Source: Tritrichomonas musculus
Taxonomy: Eukaryota > Parabasalia > Tritrichomonadida > Tritrichomonadidae
DNA length: 64,000 nt
Direction of reading: 5' to 3'
Assembly (NCBI GenBank): GCA_039105265.1
Contig: JAPFFF010000006.1
Span: forward strand, 2,232,001 to 2,296,000
The position numbers were made by a program, and so were the translations under genes. Of the stretch, positions 11,171 to 20,914 are shown in pieces. How positions within the stretch are numbered: position 1 is the first letter of the stretch; the number at the start of each line of letters is the position of its first letter. The notes beneath the pieces were generated by a model, which worked only from the letters and a program-made list of their open reading frames with translations, made no database searches and was not told where the DNA came from.

Positions 11171-12041
11171 TATCATGATTTTTTTTTAAAAAGTGAAAAA
11201 CTCAAGCATTTTCAATCTTTTGGATTACTCTGAGAAGACAGACCAATATCTTAATGAAGAAATTGCTTTAGTTTTCATTGATAAATATATATATGAAGTT
11301 TATTCTATGGTTTTCTATCTTTGCTTTTATTTTAATGTTTATTGCTACAAATATCAGTATGAAAGCTTCTAATAACTATAGACGCAGCTTTTGTAATAAT
11401 GAAAACAATAGTTGCTATTTAAATTTTGTTTTTCAATGTTTCTAATTAAAATAAGCATGTTTTATCATTCACTTTTATGTGCTTTTTGACAATATGATAT
11501 TCTCGAAATCATTAGAGCACACCGAGCAAAAAGTGCAGTGCATATGATACACACAATAAATTATTTTAAATTTTATTCAATTTCTCAGATTGATTTTTCT
11601 TACAACGCCTCAATTATTTGTGTCAATTTTTTTTTTTTACATTTAGGCTCGATGTTTTATATTACTACCCAAAATAGCTGATTAATAGAATAGGAAATGC
11701 ATTATTTATACAGATAATCACTTTTTAAAAGCCTGCAATTCTTTTTTAATCACTTTCAAATTAAATATCATTGAAATCATGGAGAGTGATTTGATGTTTT
11801 TTTAACAGAAATATGCCTTTACAAACATATACTTATCATTAAAAAAATTAGAAAATTAATTATTTAATTTCTAGATTTATTTATATTTTTAATTGATTAA
11901 GTAATATTACTTAATTATAAAATTCTTCTTTCTTTAAGACTCTATATTAATAAATTTGCTTAAATTTCAGAGCATTATAAAACTTGAATTATAGCTAACA
12001 AAATATGAAAATAATGCTACTAAAGAAAAAAATAATAAAAG
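11171..12041. other. intergenic, no gene seen
   Basis: AT-rich, with homopolymer runs and no reading frame that resembles a protein. Nothing else was recognised. Confidence 0.45.
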
Positions 12042-12656
12042 CTAATAAAAATATGGGTACCCGTCATAGTCTTCTTCATATGTTCTTTTTTTAGCGACTC
12101 CTAACATAATATACATTGGAATTGGATTTTCATATACTTTTTTGGCTAATTCTGGATCTGTTTGTTCAAGATAGTTAATGCAAATCTTCATTGCCTCGTT
12201 GTGATTAGTACTAAAAAGATCAGCGATTTTTTGATTTGACTCGTTATCTAATCTGTAGCAAATATAGTTTTTAGCTTTTTCAGCATTGAAATTAAATTTT
12301 TTTAATGCCTCTACAACTTCAGCTTGATCATATCCTAATGCGCATAGCGTTTCAATTTTTTCCATTGTTTTTTCGTCGAAATTTTGCTGCTCTGAATTAG
12401 TTTGGTCATTTAATCGTTTAGGTTTTACAGATGCTGGATGAAAAGCAACAGTGACTAAAGATGAGGGATCATAGTTTATTGATTGGACATTGTCATTTGG
12501 ATCTATAACTTTTCCTTTATAAATAAATTTAAAATTAAAACCTTTAAAGTTATCATTTTCGTTTAACAATTTTTCGATTTCGGCGAATGTTGTCGTTGGG
12601 CTAACATCAAAAGAAATAACTTTACGGCTGATGCTTTGAAGGGAGAGTTTCACCAT
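12042..12656 (-). CDS. UBL-UBA protein, Rad23-like (204 aa)
   Basis: Residues 1 to about 75 form a ubiquitin-like domain (MVKLSLQSISRKVISFDVSP, then FKFIYKGKVIDPNDNVQSI). A UBA domain follows at about 95-135 (MEKIETLCALGYDQAEVVEAL, then FNFNAEKAKNYI). A second helical segment (ADLFSTNHNEAMKICINYL) may be a degenerate XPC-binding or UBA-like region. The order UBL then UBA is that of Rad23/Dsk2 shuttle factors, which carry ubiquitinated proteins to the proteasome. It is shorter than yeast Rad23 and lacks an obvious second C-terminal UBA. The ATG at 12656 is preferred over the TTG one codon upstream. Confidence 0.7.
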   Translation of the reverse strand: MVKLSLQSISRKVISFDVSPTTTFAEIEKLLNENDNFKGFNFKFIYKGKVIDPNDNVQSINYDPSSLVTVAFHPASVKPKRLNDQTNSEQQNFDEKTMEKIETLCALGYDQAEVVEALKKFNFNAEKAKNYICYRLDNESNQKIADLFSTNHNEAMKICINYLEQTDPELAKKVYENPIPMYIMLGVAKKRTYEEDYDGYPYFY

Positions 12657-12779
12657 CAATTAATTTGAGAACTTTATAAAATTTGTAATAAAAATATACA
12701 AAAAAATACAAGAAATTTTTAATCATATTATTAATAATATACACATTTTAATATAATATACAGAAAAGAGATATGTATC

Positions 12780-13619
12780 TTAATCAATTTTCTTACATGA
12801 CTTTATTTCAGAAAAAGGAACATATTTAGGATTTTTTGATGCCATGATGAATTGCCCATTTCTTGGAAGTGGAATAAACCAAGCAAATGGATTATTACCT
12901 AATTTCTGTTGAAAATTGCGAAAAATTGATCCAGTATCAAACTCTGAAACTTGATCAACACCATATAGATCATATTCTGATTTTTGAGATTGATCTCTTT
13001 CGTTTTCGACTTCTGATGAATTTCGAATTAAATTTGATAAAATTGTATATAGTTGAATAAAATCAACTAATAAAAAAATCGCGAAATATAAAAAAGAAAA
13101 AGCAAACACAAGGGCTTTAAAAGCATTTTTTTCTTTTTTTTCTAGATTACACATTATCATAAGAATTGAAAATAAACCGTCAAGAGGAAATGATATAAGA
13201 AAAACAAAATATGGTCGAAGAGTCCTGAATCCAACACAATTACTTGTAAATATACAATGATGATCCATCATTAAAACACATTTATTACATTCTTTACAAT
13301 GATGAGCTCTTAATGGCCGTGTAATTTTGCATTTATCACAATATAGTTTGTCGTCTTCACTATTTGCATCAACTTTCGTATTTGGATTATTATGGTTCCA
13401 ATCTTCAACCAAATAGCCAGGATCTGAAAAAGCTGCAGAAAAATATGCGATTATCGTATAAAATGTAAAAAATAACCAACAAATTGTGAAAATAAAAGCA
13501 TAGGATTCATGATCCTTACAGATAGTAAACCTGCCATGAGAAAACCAAATTAAGATATGAAATAAAAAATAAACAATGATCATTACATAAGCAAATGGCT
13601 TTTCTTTGATAGAATTCAT
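12780..13619 (-). CDS. DHHC palmitoyltransferase (279 aa)
   Basis: S-acyltransferase that attaches palmitate to cysteines of membrane-associated proteins, normally at Golgi, ER or plasma membrane. The zinc-binding cysteine-rich domain (about 94-135: CDKCKITRPLRAHHCKECNKC, then DHHCIFTSNCVG) includes the catalytic DHHC at 119-122. Four membrane segments are visible: about 10-27, 42-64, 136-156 and 167-192, two on each side of the DHHC domain as usual. The DPG motif (66-68, FSDPGYL) after the second helix is also present. The TTxE motif is not obvious. Length is typical. It is a complete gene with its own ATG, convergent with nothing nearby. Confidence 0.92.
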   Translation of the reverse strand: MNSIKEKPFAYVMIIVYFLFHILIWFSHGRFTICKDHESYAFIFTICWLFFTFYTIIAYFSAAFSDPGYLVEDWNHNNPNTKVDANSEDDKLYCDKCKITRPLRAHHCKECNKCVLMMDHHCIFTSNCVGFRTLRPYFVFLISFPLDGLFSILMIMCNLEKKEKNAFKALVFAFSFLYFAIFLLVDFIQLYTILSNLIRNSSEVENERDQSQKSEYDLYGVDQVSEFDTGSIFRNFQQKLGNNPFAWFIPLPRNGQFIMASKNPKYVPFSEIKSCKKID

Positions 13620-14090
13620 AAATGTGAAATTAAAATTGTTTTCACTTTTTCTGAATACTTCTAAGAAAAAGTTAACACCGATAAGTGAATTTTATTTTAA
13701 AAGTAAACACTTGATAATAAGCATCCATATTCATTATTTTCATTCACAAACAATCATAAACTATAAATGAAAACAAGACTCGGGATAAAAAGCATATAGA
13801 TAATATATTTAATTATATTATTTTCTTTCACAAACAAGCATATAGATAACATTTGCTAATGTTGAATCAAATTAAATAAATAAGTAAAAATCCTTTTTAG
13901 AAAATTATATATAGCTTCTCTTTTTGTATGCCTTTAACTAGGCATTCATGAAAAAAATTAAATATCATGAAATATTCTAAATCTATATTCATCTATTCTT
14001 GGCTACATCTTCTTATTTATAAAAATAATATAACATTATTATCTACAGCGCTTTTTTTGAAAAATATATATATATTTGGTGAATCAAAGC
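13620..14090. other. intergenic, no gene seen
   Basis: AT-rich. Two copies of CATATAGATAA within about 60 bases are the only structure noticed. Confidence 0.45.
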
Positions 14091-14972
14091 TTAAACAGCT
14101 CTCTTGAAATATTCATAATCAACAAAATTGGTAGTTATCTGAATGCCATTATTAAATTCTTTGTTTAGTAGAAGACAAGCAGCTTTGGACGATTCGATTG
14201 ACATCATCATAATATAGATAATACCATCTTGACCAACTTTTATTTCATCTATTTGCCCAAAATTAGTTACTTCAGCTTCAAGCCACTTCTTATCTTGGCA
14301 ATGATGAACTGCAAAAGTTCTTTCAGCAGCGCTTTTATAAAGAAGTGCAGTTTTTAAAATATCTCCATTGATTCGATAATCAGAAAACATATGATATGCT
14401 TTTCGTGCTTCCTCGGTAGTTGAATACTGAATTATAAAGTAAAACCTATCTTTCAATGGAACTTTTTTAAAAGACGTAATCGCCCCGCATTTTGAAAAGA
14501 ATTCACCTATTTTATCATCAGAATAATTTGGAAAATTATTTACATAAACAAGGGGTACAGATTCGTCGTAATTCAATATGATATTTTGAAGCCTACTGTG
14601 TGATTGTGCAAAAATAAATTTTTGAAAACTTGTTTGAGATGTAAAAAGTCTGACACTTACTGCAGATCCTTTGAATTCTCGTCCTGCAATTCGTGATAAT
14701 CTTGAAAGAGAGCATTCATCTGTCATCTGAGCTACAACAACACCAAGTGGATTACCTTGGGCATTACGAAAAACCGAAAGATCTTCTAATTCAACTTTCA
14801 ATGTTTCTTCAATAAAATTATAAACTTCGTATGATGCAAATCCTTGTTCTGGAGGGTCAAAAATCAGAGCAATCAAATAACCAAATATATCGTTATTGTC
14901 ATTATCATTTGCTTGTCTGGAAAACTTTTGATTAACATCTTGAGAATCATTCATATTAATTGTTTGAGACAT
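14091..14972 (-). CDS. RNA-binding protein with RRM domains (293 aa)
   Basis: The clearest RRM is central, about residues 130-205. It has RNP2-like PLVYVNNFP and RNP1-like DRFYFIIQYSTTEEARKAY, with the typical helix KIGEFFSKCGAI between. An N-terminal region (about 30-110) and a C-terminal region (about 215-290, RTFAVHHCQDKKWLEAEV then IIYIMMMSIESSKAA) look like two more divergent RRM folds, an arrangement like poly(A)-binding or ELAV-type proteins. No further domain follows. It probably binds mRNA; the target is unknown. Confidence 0.75.
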   Translation of the reverse strand: MSQTINMNDSQDVNQKFSRQANDNDNNDIFGYLIALIFDPPEQGFASYEVYNFIEETLKVELEDLSVFRNAQGNPLGVVVAQMTDECSLSRLSRIAGREFKGSAVSVRLFTSQTSFQKFIFAQSHSRLQNIILNYDESVPLVYVNNFPNYSDDKIGEFFSKCGAITSFKKVPLKDRFYFIIQYSTTEEARKAYHMFSDYRINGDILKTALLYKSAAERTFAVHHCQDKKWLEAEVTNFGQIDEIKVGQDGIIYIMMMSIESSKAACLLLNKEFNNGIQITTNFVDYEYFKRAV

Positions 14973-15294
14973 TTGATATGAAAATTTGATACATATTCTT
15001 CAAGGATTCCAGAATTGATATGAAAATTATATAGATCTTAAAATAAAGTAAACTTATTTTAGCCACTAATTCTTCTGAAATTAAATATTACAAAAGTTAA
15101 TACTATTGTATAAAGAAACATACAAAAAACAAAATATATCTCGATAATCTTGAAGTATATTTTAAAAGAAGAACTTACCAAATTGTAAAAAAAAAAATAT
15201 TTTTTAAAACTTTTTTTATTTTAAGAAATGGACTTTTCTAATTATTAATGGCTCAAAAAACAATTGATAAATAAACGCATTTTCTGATTAAAAA
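14973..15294. other. intergenic, no gene seen
   Basis: Short AT-rich gap between two minus-strand genes with poly-A/T runs. It presumably holds the promoter of the RRM gene and the 3' end of the next gene. Confidence 0.45.
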
Positions 15295-17250
15295 TCAGCT
15301 CCTTTCAGACGAATTCTCATCTTCATTTTCAGTATCCGTCTTATTTTCTCTTTCTTGGAAACATTTCATAGCATTTTTCTGTATGATATTTGGATCCACT
15401 CTTTCATCATCTAAGATGCCTTGTTCGTCAGCAGTTCCATCAGCAATTGATTCTAATCCTTCCTTCAATTTTCCATTTGCAGTTTCAGGGAGAAGTTGTA
15501 ATACGCAAAGCATGAAATACATCCAGTGGAATTCAAAGGAGTTCAGCATACTCACGTTTTCTATCACAGTAGCAGTATTCGCTGCAACAGATATAATTGA
15601 ATCAATAAGTAATTCAGCTGTTTGATCAAACAAAGACTGTGGCAAATTCAACATCATTAAGAATTGAGTCATTACCTCAACAGCGCTTTCAAATTGTGGA
15701 TCAATTTCATCAACTCCTTCCCATTCAAGTTGATTTGGCGGAAGTACTCTTGCCCACATTTGAATAAACGTAGAAACAAGCATTTGATCAATTTCAACCA
15801 TCATTTCTTGACATTTTTCTTCTGTGTCATTTTCTTCTGGAAAATCGTTGCCTGCAATATCTCGAAAATCATTCAAAGTTTCTGGAATAAGCAAATCTTT
15901 CACACAAACTAGCTGAACTAGAATTGAACAGAATTTATCAATTGAAGGATTTTCACCATTTAAAAGAGTTTTACAGCCTTCTGGATAAGATAATAAAAGT
16001 TCTTTGAGTAAAGTTGAGCTAGTATAAAACATTTCAGGGACATAGATATCACGTAGCTCAGAAAGAAATTTGACAAGATGTTTACGAAAGTGCTCAAAAG
16101 AAGATGATAATGGAAAATCTTCGGGCTGAGAATCTCTAATACCTTCCATAATGATATCCCATTCATCATCTTTCAATGATTCTGAAATTTCGACTAAATG
16201 CTGATGATGAACTGATTTGAGAAGAGCCAAAAAGTATTTTGGATACGAGTCGAATACATCAAAGCAAGAAAGACCAAGATATTCTAGGGGAGCCATCGTC
16301 GTGCGCATTATATTAATTGATTCTTTGACTAAATTGAAGTTACCAGCAAAAGTTTCTGGATGACAAATTGGTAATTTAGTGTCAATCATGCGATCCATCC
16401 ATTCAACAAGAATTGGACTGTATTGTTTATCACGGAATAATCTGAGGAAAATTCGTCCTTTTTGATCTAGCTCAGAAAATAAAATTTCAGAAGTATCGCG
16501 AACGTATTGTAAGAGTTGACCAGAATTTTGAATTGAATTAAATTTTTCTTCGATTGCTTGTGTTGCAAGCTTGATATAAAACTGAACTCCTTCATCAGAA
16601 AAACCAAGTTTAACTAATTGAATAAAAGAGGCTTGGGCACTTTCAGATTCAAGCGGAATAACTTTTAAACGATTTTGTATTTCTTTAAGGAGGGAATTTT
16701 TTGTTCTTTCGGCCCATTCGAGTAGGTATCCAATTTTAATGTCTTTTTCTCTTATCGATTGAGAAATGTCAATAAAGAAATCAACTGATTCACTAATTCT
16801 ATGTTGCTGTACGAGAGAATCGTAAATTAATGGTGCATCAATCACGTCAGCAGGAACATTTAATATTTCTTCATTTTTAATTTTTGGAACGGGGGGAACT
16901 TCTGAAAAATTAGGTTCAGGGAAATTACTTGCATCATTAACTAATTTTTGTATTTCTGAAATTTTTTGGGGGAAATCTAAAAATTCACGTTCAAAAACTG
17001 ATATGCATTTCAGCAAGCCTACAAACAAAGAATCATTTGAAGATTCATTGTCTTCATTATGAATCTCTTTCTTCAAAAGATTCACAATGTTTAAGTTCAC
17101 TTGTGAAATAATTTTATCGAAACCATCAATTTGATGCTTGATAGGACCAGCCGTTCTCATCTTTTCGAAAAGGTTCTTTGCACAGGTTTTGGGATCAAAA
17201 TCTTCTGCTGAAAAGTTGATACCACCTTTTATCTCTTCTTTTTGTTTCAT
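15295..17250 (-). CDS. Exo84-like exocyst subunit (651 aa)
   Basis: A long, all-helical protein without membrane segments. The N-terminus (FSAEDFDPKTCAKNLFEKMR, then a predicted coiled coil) and the middle (SFIQLVKLGFSDEGVQFYIK, QYVRDTSEILFSELDQKGRI, SPILVEWMDRMI) resemble the Exo84 helical-bundle region. In that family a similar run of repeated-activity, export and 'ExxW' segments is found. Exo84 is a subunit of the exocyst, which tethers secretory vesicles to the plasma membrane. No PH domain is obvious. A COG or other CATCHR-family tether is the main alternative. The acidic C-terminus (ENKTDTENEDENSSERS) is poorly conserved in kind. Confidence 0.5.
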   Translation of the reverse strand: MKQKEEIKGGINFSAEDFDPKTCAKNLFEKMRTAGPIKHQIDGFDKIISQVNLNIVNLLKKEIHNEDNESSNDSLFVGLLKCISVFEREFLDFPQKISEIQKLVNDASNFPEPNFSEVPPVPKIKNEEILNVPADVIDAPLIYDSLVQQHRISESVDFFIDISQSIREKDIKIGYLLEWAERTKNSLLKEIQNRLKVIPLESESAQASFIQLVKLGFSDEGVQFYIKLATQAIEEKFNSIQNSGQLLQYVRDTSEILFSELDQKGRIFLRLFRDKQYSPILVEWMDRMIDTKLPICHPETFAGNFNLVKESINIMRTTMAPLEYLGLSCFDVFDSYPKYFLALLKSVHHQHLVEISESLKDDEWDIIMEGIRDSQPEDFPLSSSFEHFRKHLVKFLSELRDIYVPEMFYTSSTLLKELLLSYPEGCKTLLNGENPSIDKFCSILVQLVCVKDLLIPETLNDFRDIAGNDFPEENDTEEKCQEMMVEIDQMLVSTFIQMWARVLPPNQLEWEGVDEIDPQFESAVEVMTQFLMMLNLPQSLFDQTAELLIDSIISVAANTATVIENVSMLNSFEFHWMYFMLCVLQLLPETANGKLKEGLESIADGTADEQGILDDERVDPNIIQKNAMKCFQERENKTDTENEDENSSERS

Positions 17251-17347
17251 TTATTAATTTTATAATTGAATCAAATTATTAATGCTGTCAAATTGAAAAA
17301 TTCAGAATTTTTTCTGAAGATTTACATAAAATGATAAATATAAATTT

Positions 17348-17864
17348 GAATTCTTTTCAATTGTTCACTTTTTGAAGGCTGCCACTCCATTTGCTGTAGA
17401 TTATGGAAGCTACTTTTTCAATTAAAATAAAAAAAACGAATATGACAAAAAAATTCTGAGAAATTAATTTTTTATTTATTTTCATATTATATTTGCTTTT
17501 CTAATGCTAGTGATTTGGGAATCTACATCAAAGTGTCTTATATAAACTTCTCTTTTCCATCAACAATGTTTTTTCCTCTTTGGATCGCAAAATCCTGATA
17601 TTGATATCTGATGAGCACCGCCTCGACGTAACAAATGCCAAGAATAATGGCTATGATCAAATCCAATTTACTCAACAGTTGCTTTATAATGGTTTAAAAG
17701 TGTATCTCCTGAAGTTTCGACAATTAAATTTGAAAATAAATAAAAAATTAATTTCTCAGAATTTTTTTTGTCATATCCGTTTTTTAATATTTTAATTGAA
17801 AAAGTAGCTTCTAATCTACAGCAAATGAAGAGGCGCATTCAAAAAGTGAAATTGAAAAGAATTC
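17348..17864. mobile_element. inverted-repeat element with internal coding fragment
   Basis: About 130 bases at the left end (17348-17485) reappear in reverse complement at the right end (about 17725-17864). They share GAATTC, CACTTTTTGAA, CATTTGCTGTAGATTA and AATTAATTTTTTATTTATT. The single-copy middle (about 17580-17715) reads on the plus strand as MDRKILILISDEHRLDV with NNGYDQIQFTQQLLYNG, possibly a captured ankyrin-type gene fragment. It adjoins the perfect hairpin at 17864-17920. The pair is bracketed by TAAATTT at 17341-17347 and 17921-17927, a possible target duplication, though AT-rich enough to be chance. No transposase is encoded. Confidence 0.6.
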
Positions 17865-17920
17865 CAGTTTGTGGAACCTACTTTTTGAGCTTCGCTCAAA
17901 AAGTAGGTTCCACAAACTGG
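17864..17920. repeat. perfect 27-bp-arm hairpin, TTC loop
   Basis: The arms 17864-17890 and 17894-17920 are exact reverse complements, ending inward in CTACTTTTTGAGC / GCTCAAAAAGTAG with a three-base TTC loop. It shares the CTTTTTGAGC core with the hairpins at 10.7 kb and others. Confidence 0.8.
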
Positions 17921-18302
17921 TAAATTTATAGATATTGTTTTTCCTAATAAATACACAAAACACTTTTTGGAAAAATTCAATAAGAACGGTTTTCGCCAAA
18001 TTAATATCAAATTTTCTTATAGAAAAAACAGTCCAAACTTTTTCAAAGTAATTCAATTTTTTTTCATCTTTTCCTTCAATTTAATAAAATTTGAATTGAT
18101 TAAGATCAACTAAGAAAACAACTGATTTCAGTTATGCAACGCATATATATATATATATATATATTCTATTATACTAAAATGTTTAAAACTTATACCAAAA
18201 ATAATTATAATAATAAAAATCATATTATATTGCGACTTAGACCGCAGTTTTTGATATCAATATTTAATAATATTATAAAAACATAATAGTTATAAGGTTC
18301 TC
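17921..18302 (+). other. possible coding fragment, then AT repeats
   Basis: From about 17924 one plus-strand frame reads protein-like text (KFIDIVFPNKYTKHFLEKF, then INIKFSYRKNSPNFF) without an ATG. This may be part of a gene disrupted by the inverted-repeat element to the left. An (AT)n run lies at 18145-18166. Nothing else was recognised. Confidence 0.3.
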
Positions 18303-19313
18303 TTAGCCGGGTAGGTTTGGAAGAGGAGGATTAGGATAACTTCTACCTCCAAGAAGCTTTTTTCTTAATTCTTCTTGGGTCATATTATTGACAATCTTGT
18401 ATCTAATTAAAAGATCTTCTAAATAAATAGGAGATGTATCAACACCATTTTTTGGGTTTTGATTATACTTATACAATTTTTCATTGAGCGCCCAGTACTC
18501 ATAGATAAGAAGTTTTCCATAATGATCAATAAGATTTTTCCAATTTCCTGAAGGGCTCGCAGGAATAGTATTTCCATGAAGTTGGCTATCAATTTTAAAT
18601 TGAAAAAGCCAATAAATCATTTTCATATGCTCACAGACTCCTTTTCCAGTATTACAAATATGAAGCATATCTCGATAATCCACAAGTTCAATAGGATTTA
18701 CTGCAAATTTAAGATTAATTGTACTTTTATCAATAAGCCTTTCTAAATGATCTGTTTGTAATGTATAATGCCAATCATATTTGCCTGGTATTACAATTGT
18801 TATATCGGTTCTGGAAATAACCCCTAATATTTCTTGCGGAATTTCAAGTTTGTTCTTCGTTTTGGCGCACATTGTTGCGATATGAAAGAAAACAGTTAAA
18901 AGTGGCGTTGAAAAAGTTATTGCTGCCATATTATACAGTGGTTCTTCTTCAGCAAAAATCATTATTGAGACAATTTTAAACTTATTAACGCTTTCTTTAA
19001 ACATATCAAAAATAGCTTTATCATTATCATTTCCACGCAAATAAACTATCTGTCCTGGCAACCATTTTAATGATGGAAGTTTCACCTGCATGTTCTTGGT
19101 ATATATTGATCTGAATTTTGTATCTTTCTTTTTACAAGGGACAGCAGGTTGAATGGGGACAAAATCCGGTACCACAACAATTGATGTTTCCTGTTTTTCA
19201 TTTGTTTCGTTATTATTACTGAAAATCGTTTCGTCAATTTCATAAACTTCAATTTCATCAGATGATCCTTTCACTTGTTCGGCTAAGTCATTATTTGGGT
19301 TGTTATTACTCAT
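18303..19313 (-). CDS. hypothetical protein, remote 3'-5' exonuclease-like (336 aa)
   Basis: The N-terminal 65 residues are acidic and Asn-rich, probably disordered. The core (about 75-290) alternates strands and helices: KIVSIMIFAEEEPLYNMAAI, LTVFFHIATMCA, DITIVIPGKYDWHYTL and LIDHYGKLLIYEYWALNEKL. This order loosely resembles an RNase D-type 3'-5' exonuclease fold, but the DEDD acidic residues are not evident. If related, it is probably inactive. The C-terminus is Pro-rich (NPPLPNLPG). I would treat it as unknown. The start is the ATG at 19313. Confidence 0.5.
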   Translation of the reverse strand: MSNNNPNNDLAEQVKGSSDEIEVYEIDETIFSNNNETNEKQETSIVVVPDFVPIQPAVPCKKKDTKFRSIYTKNMQVKLPSLKWLPGQIVYLRGNDNDKAIFDMFKESVNKFKIVSIMIFAEEEPLYNMAAITFSTPLLTVFFHIATMCAKTKNKLEIPQEILGVISRTDITIVIPGKYDWHYTLQTDHLERLIDKSTINLKFAVNPIELVDYRDMLHICNTGKGVCEHMKMIYWLFQFKIDSQLHGNTIPASPSGNWKNLIDHYGKLLIYEYWALNEKLYKYNQNPKNGVDTSPIYLEDLLIRYKIVNNMTQEELRKKLLGGRSYPNPPLPNLPG

Positions 19314-19986
19314 TGGTGATTTAAAATTTGTTTTGTTATAACAAAAAAAAAAAAGGTTTGGTTAACCAAATTTAAATTTAAGGAAACGTGATCAAATATA
19401 AAGAAATTGAGAGGATATCGATCTAAGACGATTATAAAAATAACTTTTTGAATAAATTAACTTTTGATAAGTTATATTCAAAAAGTTAAAACATTTTTTT
19501 TGGAAGAGTTCTCTTTTTTGGTTATTACCCTCCAGAAATATTATACTTATTTACAGTTGTGTTGTCAAATTGGCAAATGTGAAATTATAAATAATTGACA
19601 AAATAGTAAGGAGTTGAATAAAATTTAGAATAGCTGGGCTTAAATTGGAATTCAAAAAAGTAATTTTACAATTTTTAACTTTTCCCGATTTTAAAGCATA
19701 GCTTTACTTTTGTATATTTCATTTCTTTATCTTGGCAATACTATCTTTACAAATCAAAATATATATTAAAACACTGACAAAATATATAGTAATTATTGAA
19801 TGTTGCTATAGATTCTTGAATTGAAGATATTAAATTGACATATACTTAAAAGAAGATATACATATTAAAAAACAAAAATATGTGAATTTAAAAGTTAACA
19901 TTTATATTAATTTTTATTTTTATGTTTTTAATGAAAAAAAATAGTATTGATAATCTTTGAATAGTAATAATATATATTATGTCAAT
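19314..19986. other. intergenic with hairpin
   Basis: AT-rich. A hairpin with 14-bp perfect arms (19441-19454 and 19475-19488; TAACTTTTTGAATA and complement) is another member of the CTTTTTGA hairpin family. No gene was seen. Confidence 0.5.
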
Positions 19987-20643
19987 TTATTCTAGCTTTT
20001 GAATTTCTTTCCTTTCTACATAATATGCTATTAGACAAAAAACAAGAGAAAAGAGTGCCGGGCTAACAATTAAATTAAAACTTGGCTTTACGGATGAAAA
20101 TTGGGTTGCTACATAAAGCCACAATAATAAATTGCCCATGTAAAAGAGTAAATTGGTTCTCCTACTAAGCATTGCTTTAAAAGCATTGAAAAGAATAACT
20201 ACAAAAACGCCTAATAGAATTCCATAAAGCATTTGTCTAGGAGTATGATAACCTCCTAAATAGGTTAATGTAGAATTGACTAAAAATAGAGTTTCGACAA
20301 TAAAAAGGAATAATTTGTGAAATAATGTTTTGTCTTTTCCTAAAGAAAGAAATCTAATTAAAAAATTGGAAAAGAAGAAAAAATTAAAAAATGTATGGCC
20401 CGAAACTGAATTTGGACGACCTTGACATGTGCTGTCTGCAAGATAATCTTTAAGATAAAATGCTAATAATGAAAATGAAGAATATGCCCCATAAAAAATA
20501 GTTAAATCGACAAATTTTAATGATTTGTGTGATGAAATGAGAAATAAGTAAACACTATATAAAAATGCTAATCCTAAACCGTAAAAAAATAACGGAACAC
20601 TGAGGTGAACTTGATATTGAATTGGACAACATGAATCATACAT
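19987..20643 (-). CDS. dolichyldiphosphatase-like PAP2 membrane protein (218 aa)
   Basis: A PAP2-superfamily integral membrane protein with about five or six hydrophobic helices. Motif 2 reads GRPNSVSGHTFF (SGH at 81-83) and motif 3 reads YLGGYHTPRQMLYGILLG (catalytic-type His 133). The YHTxxQ pattern, with Gln where most PAP2 enzymes have Asp, is characteristic of the dolichyldiphosphatase group (DOLPP1/Cax4). Those enzymes recycle dolichyl pyrophosphate on the lumenal ER side for N-glycosylation. The N-terminal KxxxxxxRP motif is not intact apart from GRP. Length matches this family. A general lipid phosphatase is the alternative. Confidence 0.65.
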   Translation of the reverse strand: MYDSCCPIQYQVHLSVPLFFYGLGLAFLYSVYLFLISSHKSLKFVDLTIFYGAYSSFSLLAFYLKDYLADSTCQGRPNSVSGHTFFNFFFFSNFLIRFLSLGKDKTLFHKLFLFIVETLFLVNSTLTYLGGYHTPRQMLYGILLGVFVVILFNAFKAMLSRRTNLLFYMGNLLLWLYVATQFSSVKPSFNLIVSPALFSLVFCLIAYYVERKEIQKLE

Positions 20644-20914
20644 TTTTATAAAATGATTTTATAATTTTGAAAGTTTGGGGGAGTTTTGGATTGAAAATTT
20701 GACCAAATATCAAATATTTTTTTTCACATTTTACTTGGTATTTTTTTTGGTATTAAGTAATTTTTTCATTTAAATATAGGTAATATTAATTTTTAAAAAT
20801 ATAAATTTATTTTATCTCACATTAAACCTATTATTATATAAGTTAAAGATGAAACAAAATTTTAGTATTACATGAATATCGCAAATCTTAAAGACAAATA
20901 TTTCATAACTCTTA

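Noticed and set aside
15383-15912. Plus-strand open frames inside the Exo84-like gene
   Set aside because: Antisense shadows of the 651-codon minus-strand gene, without independent support.
18303-19313. Active RNase D-type exonuclease
   Set aside because: The four acidic catalytic residues are not visible, so only remote resemblance is stated.
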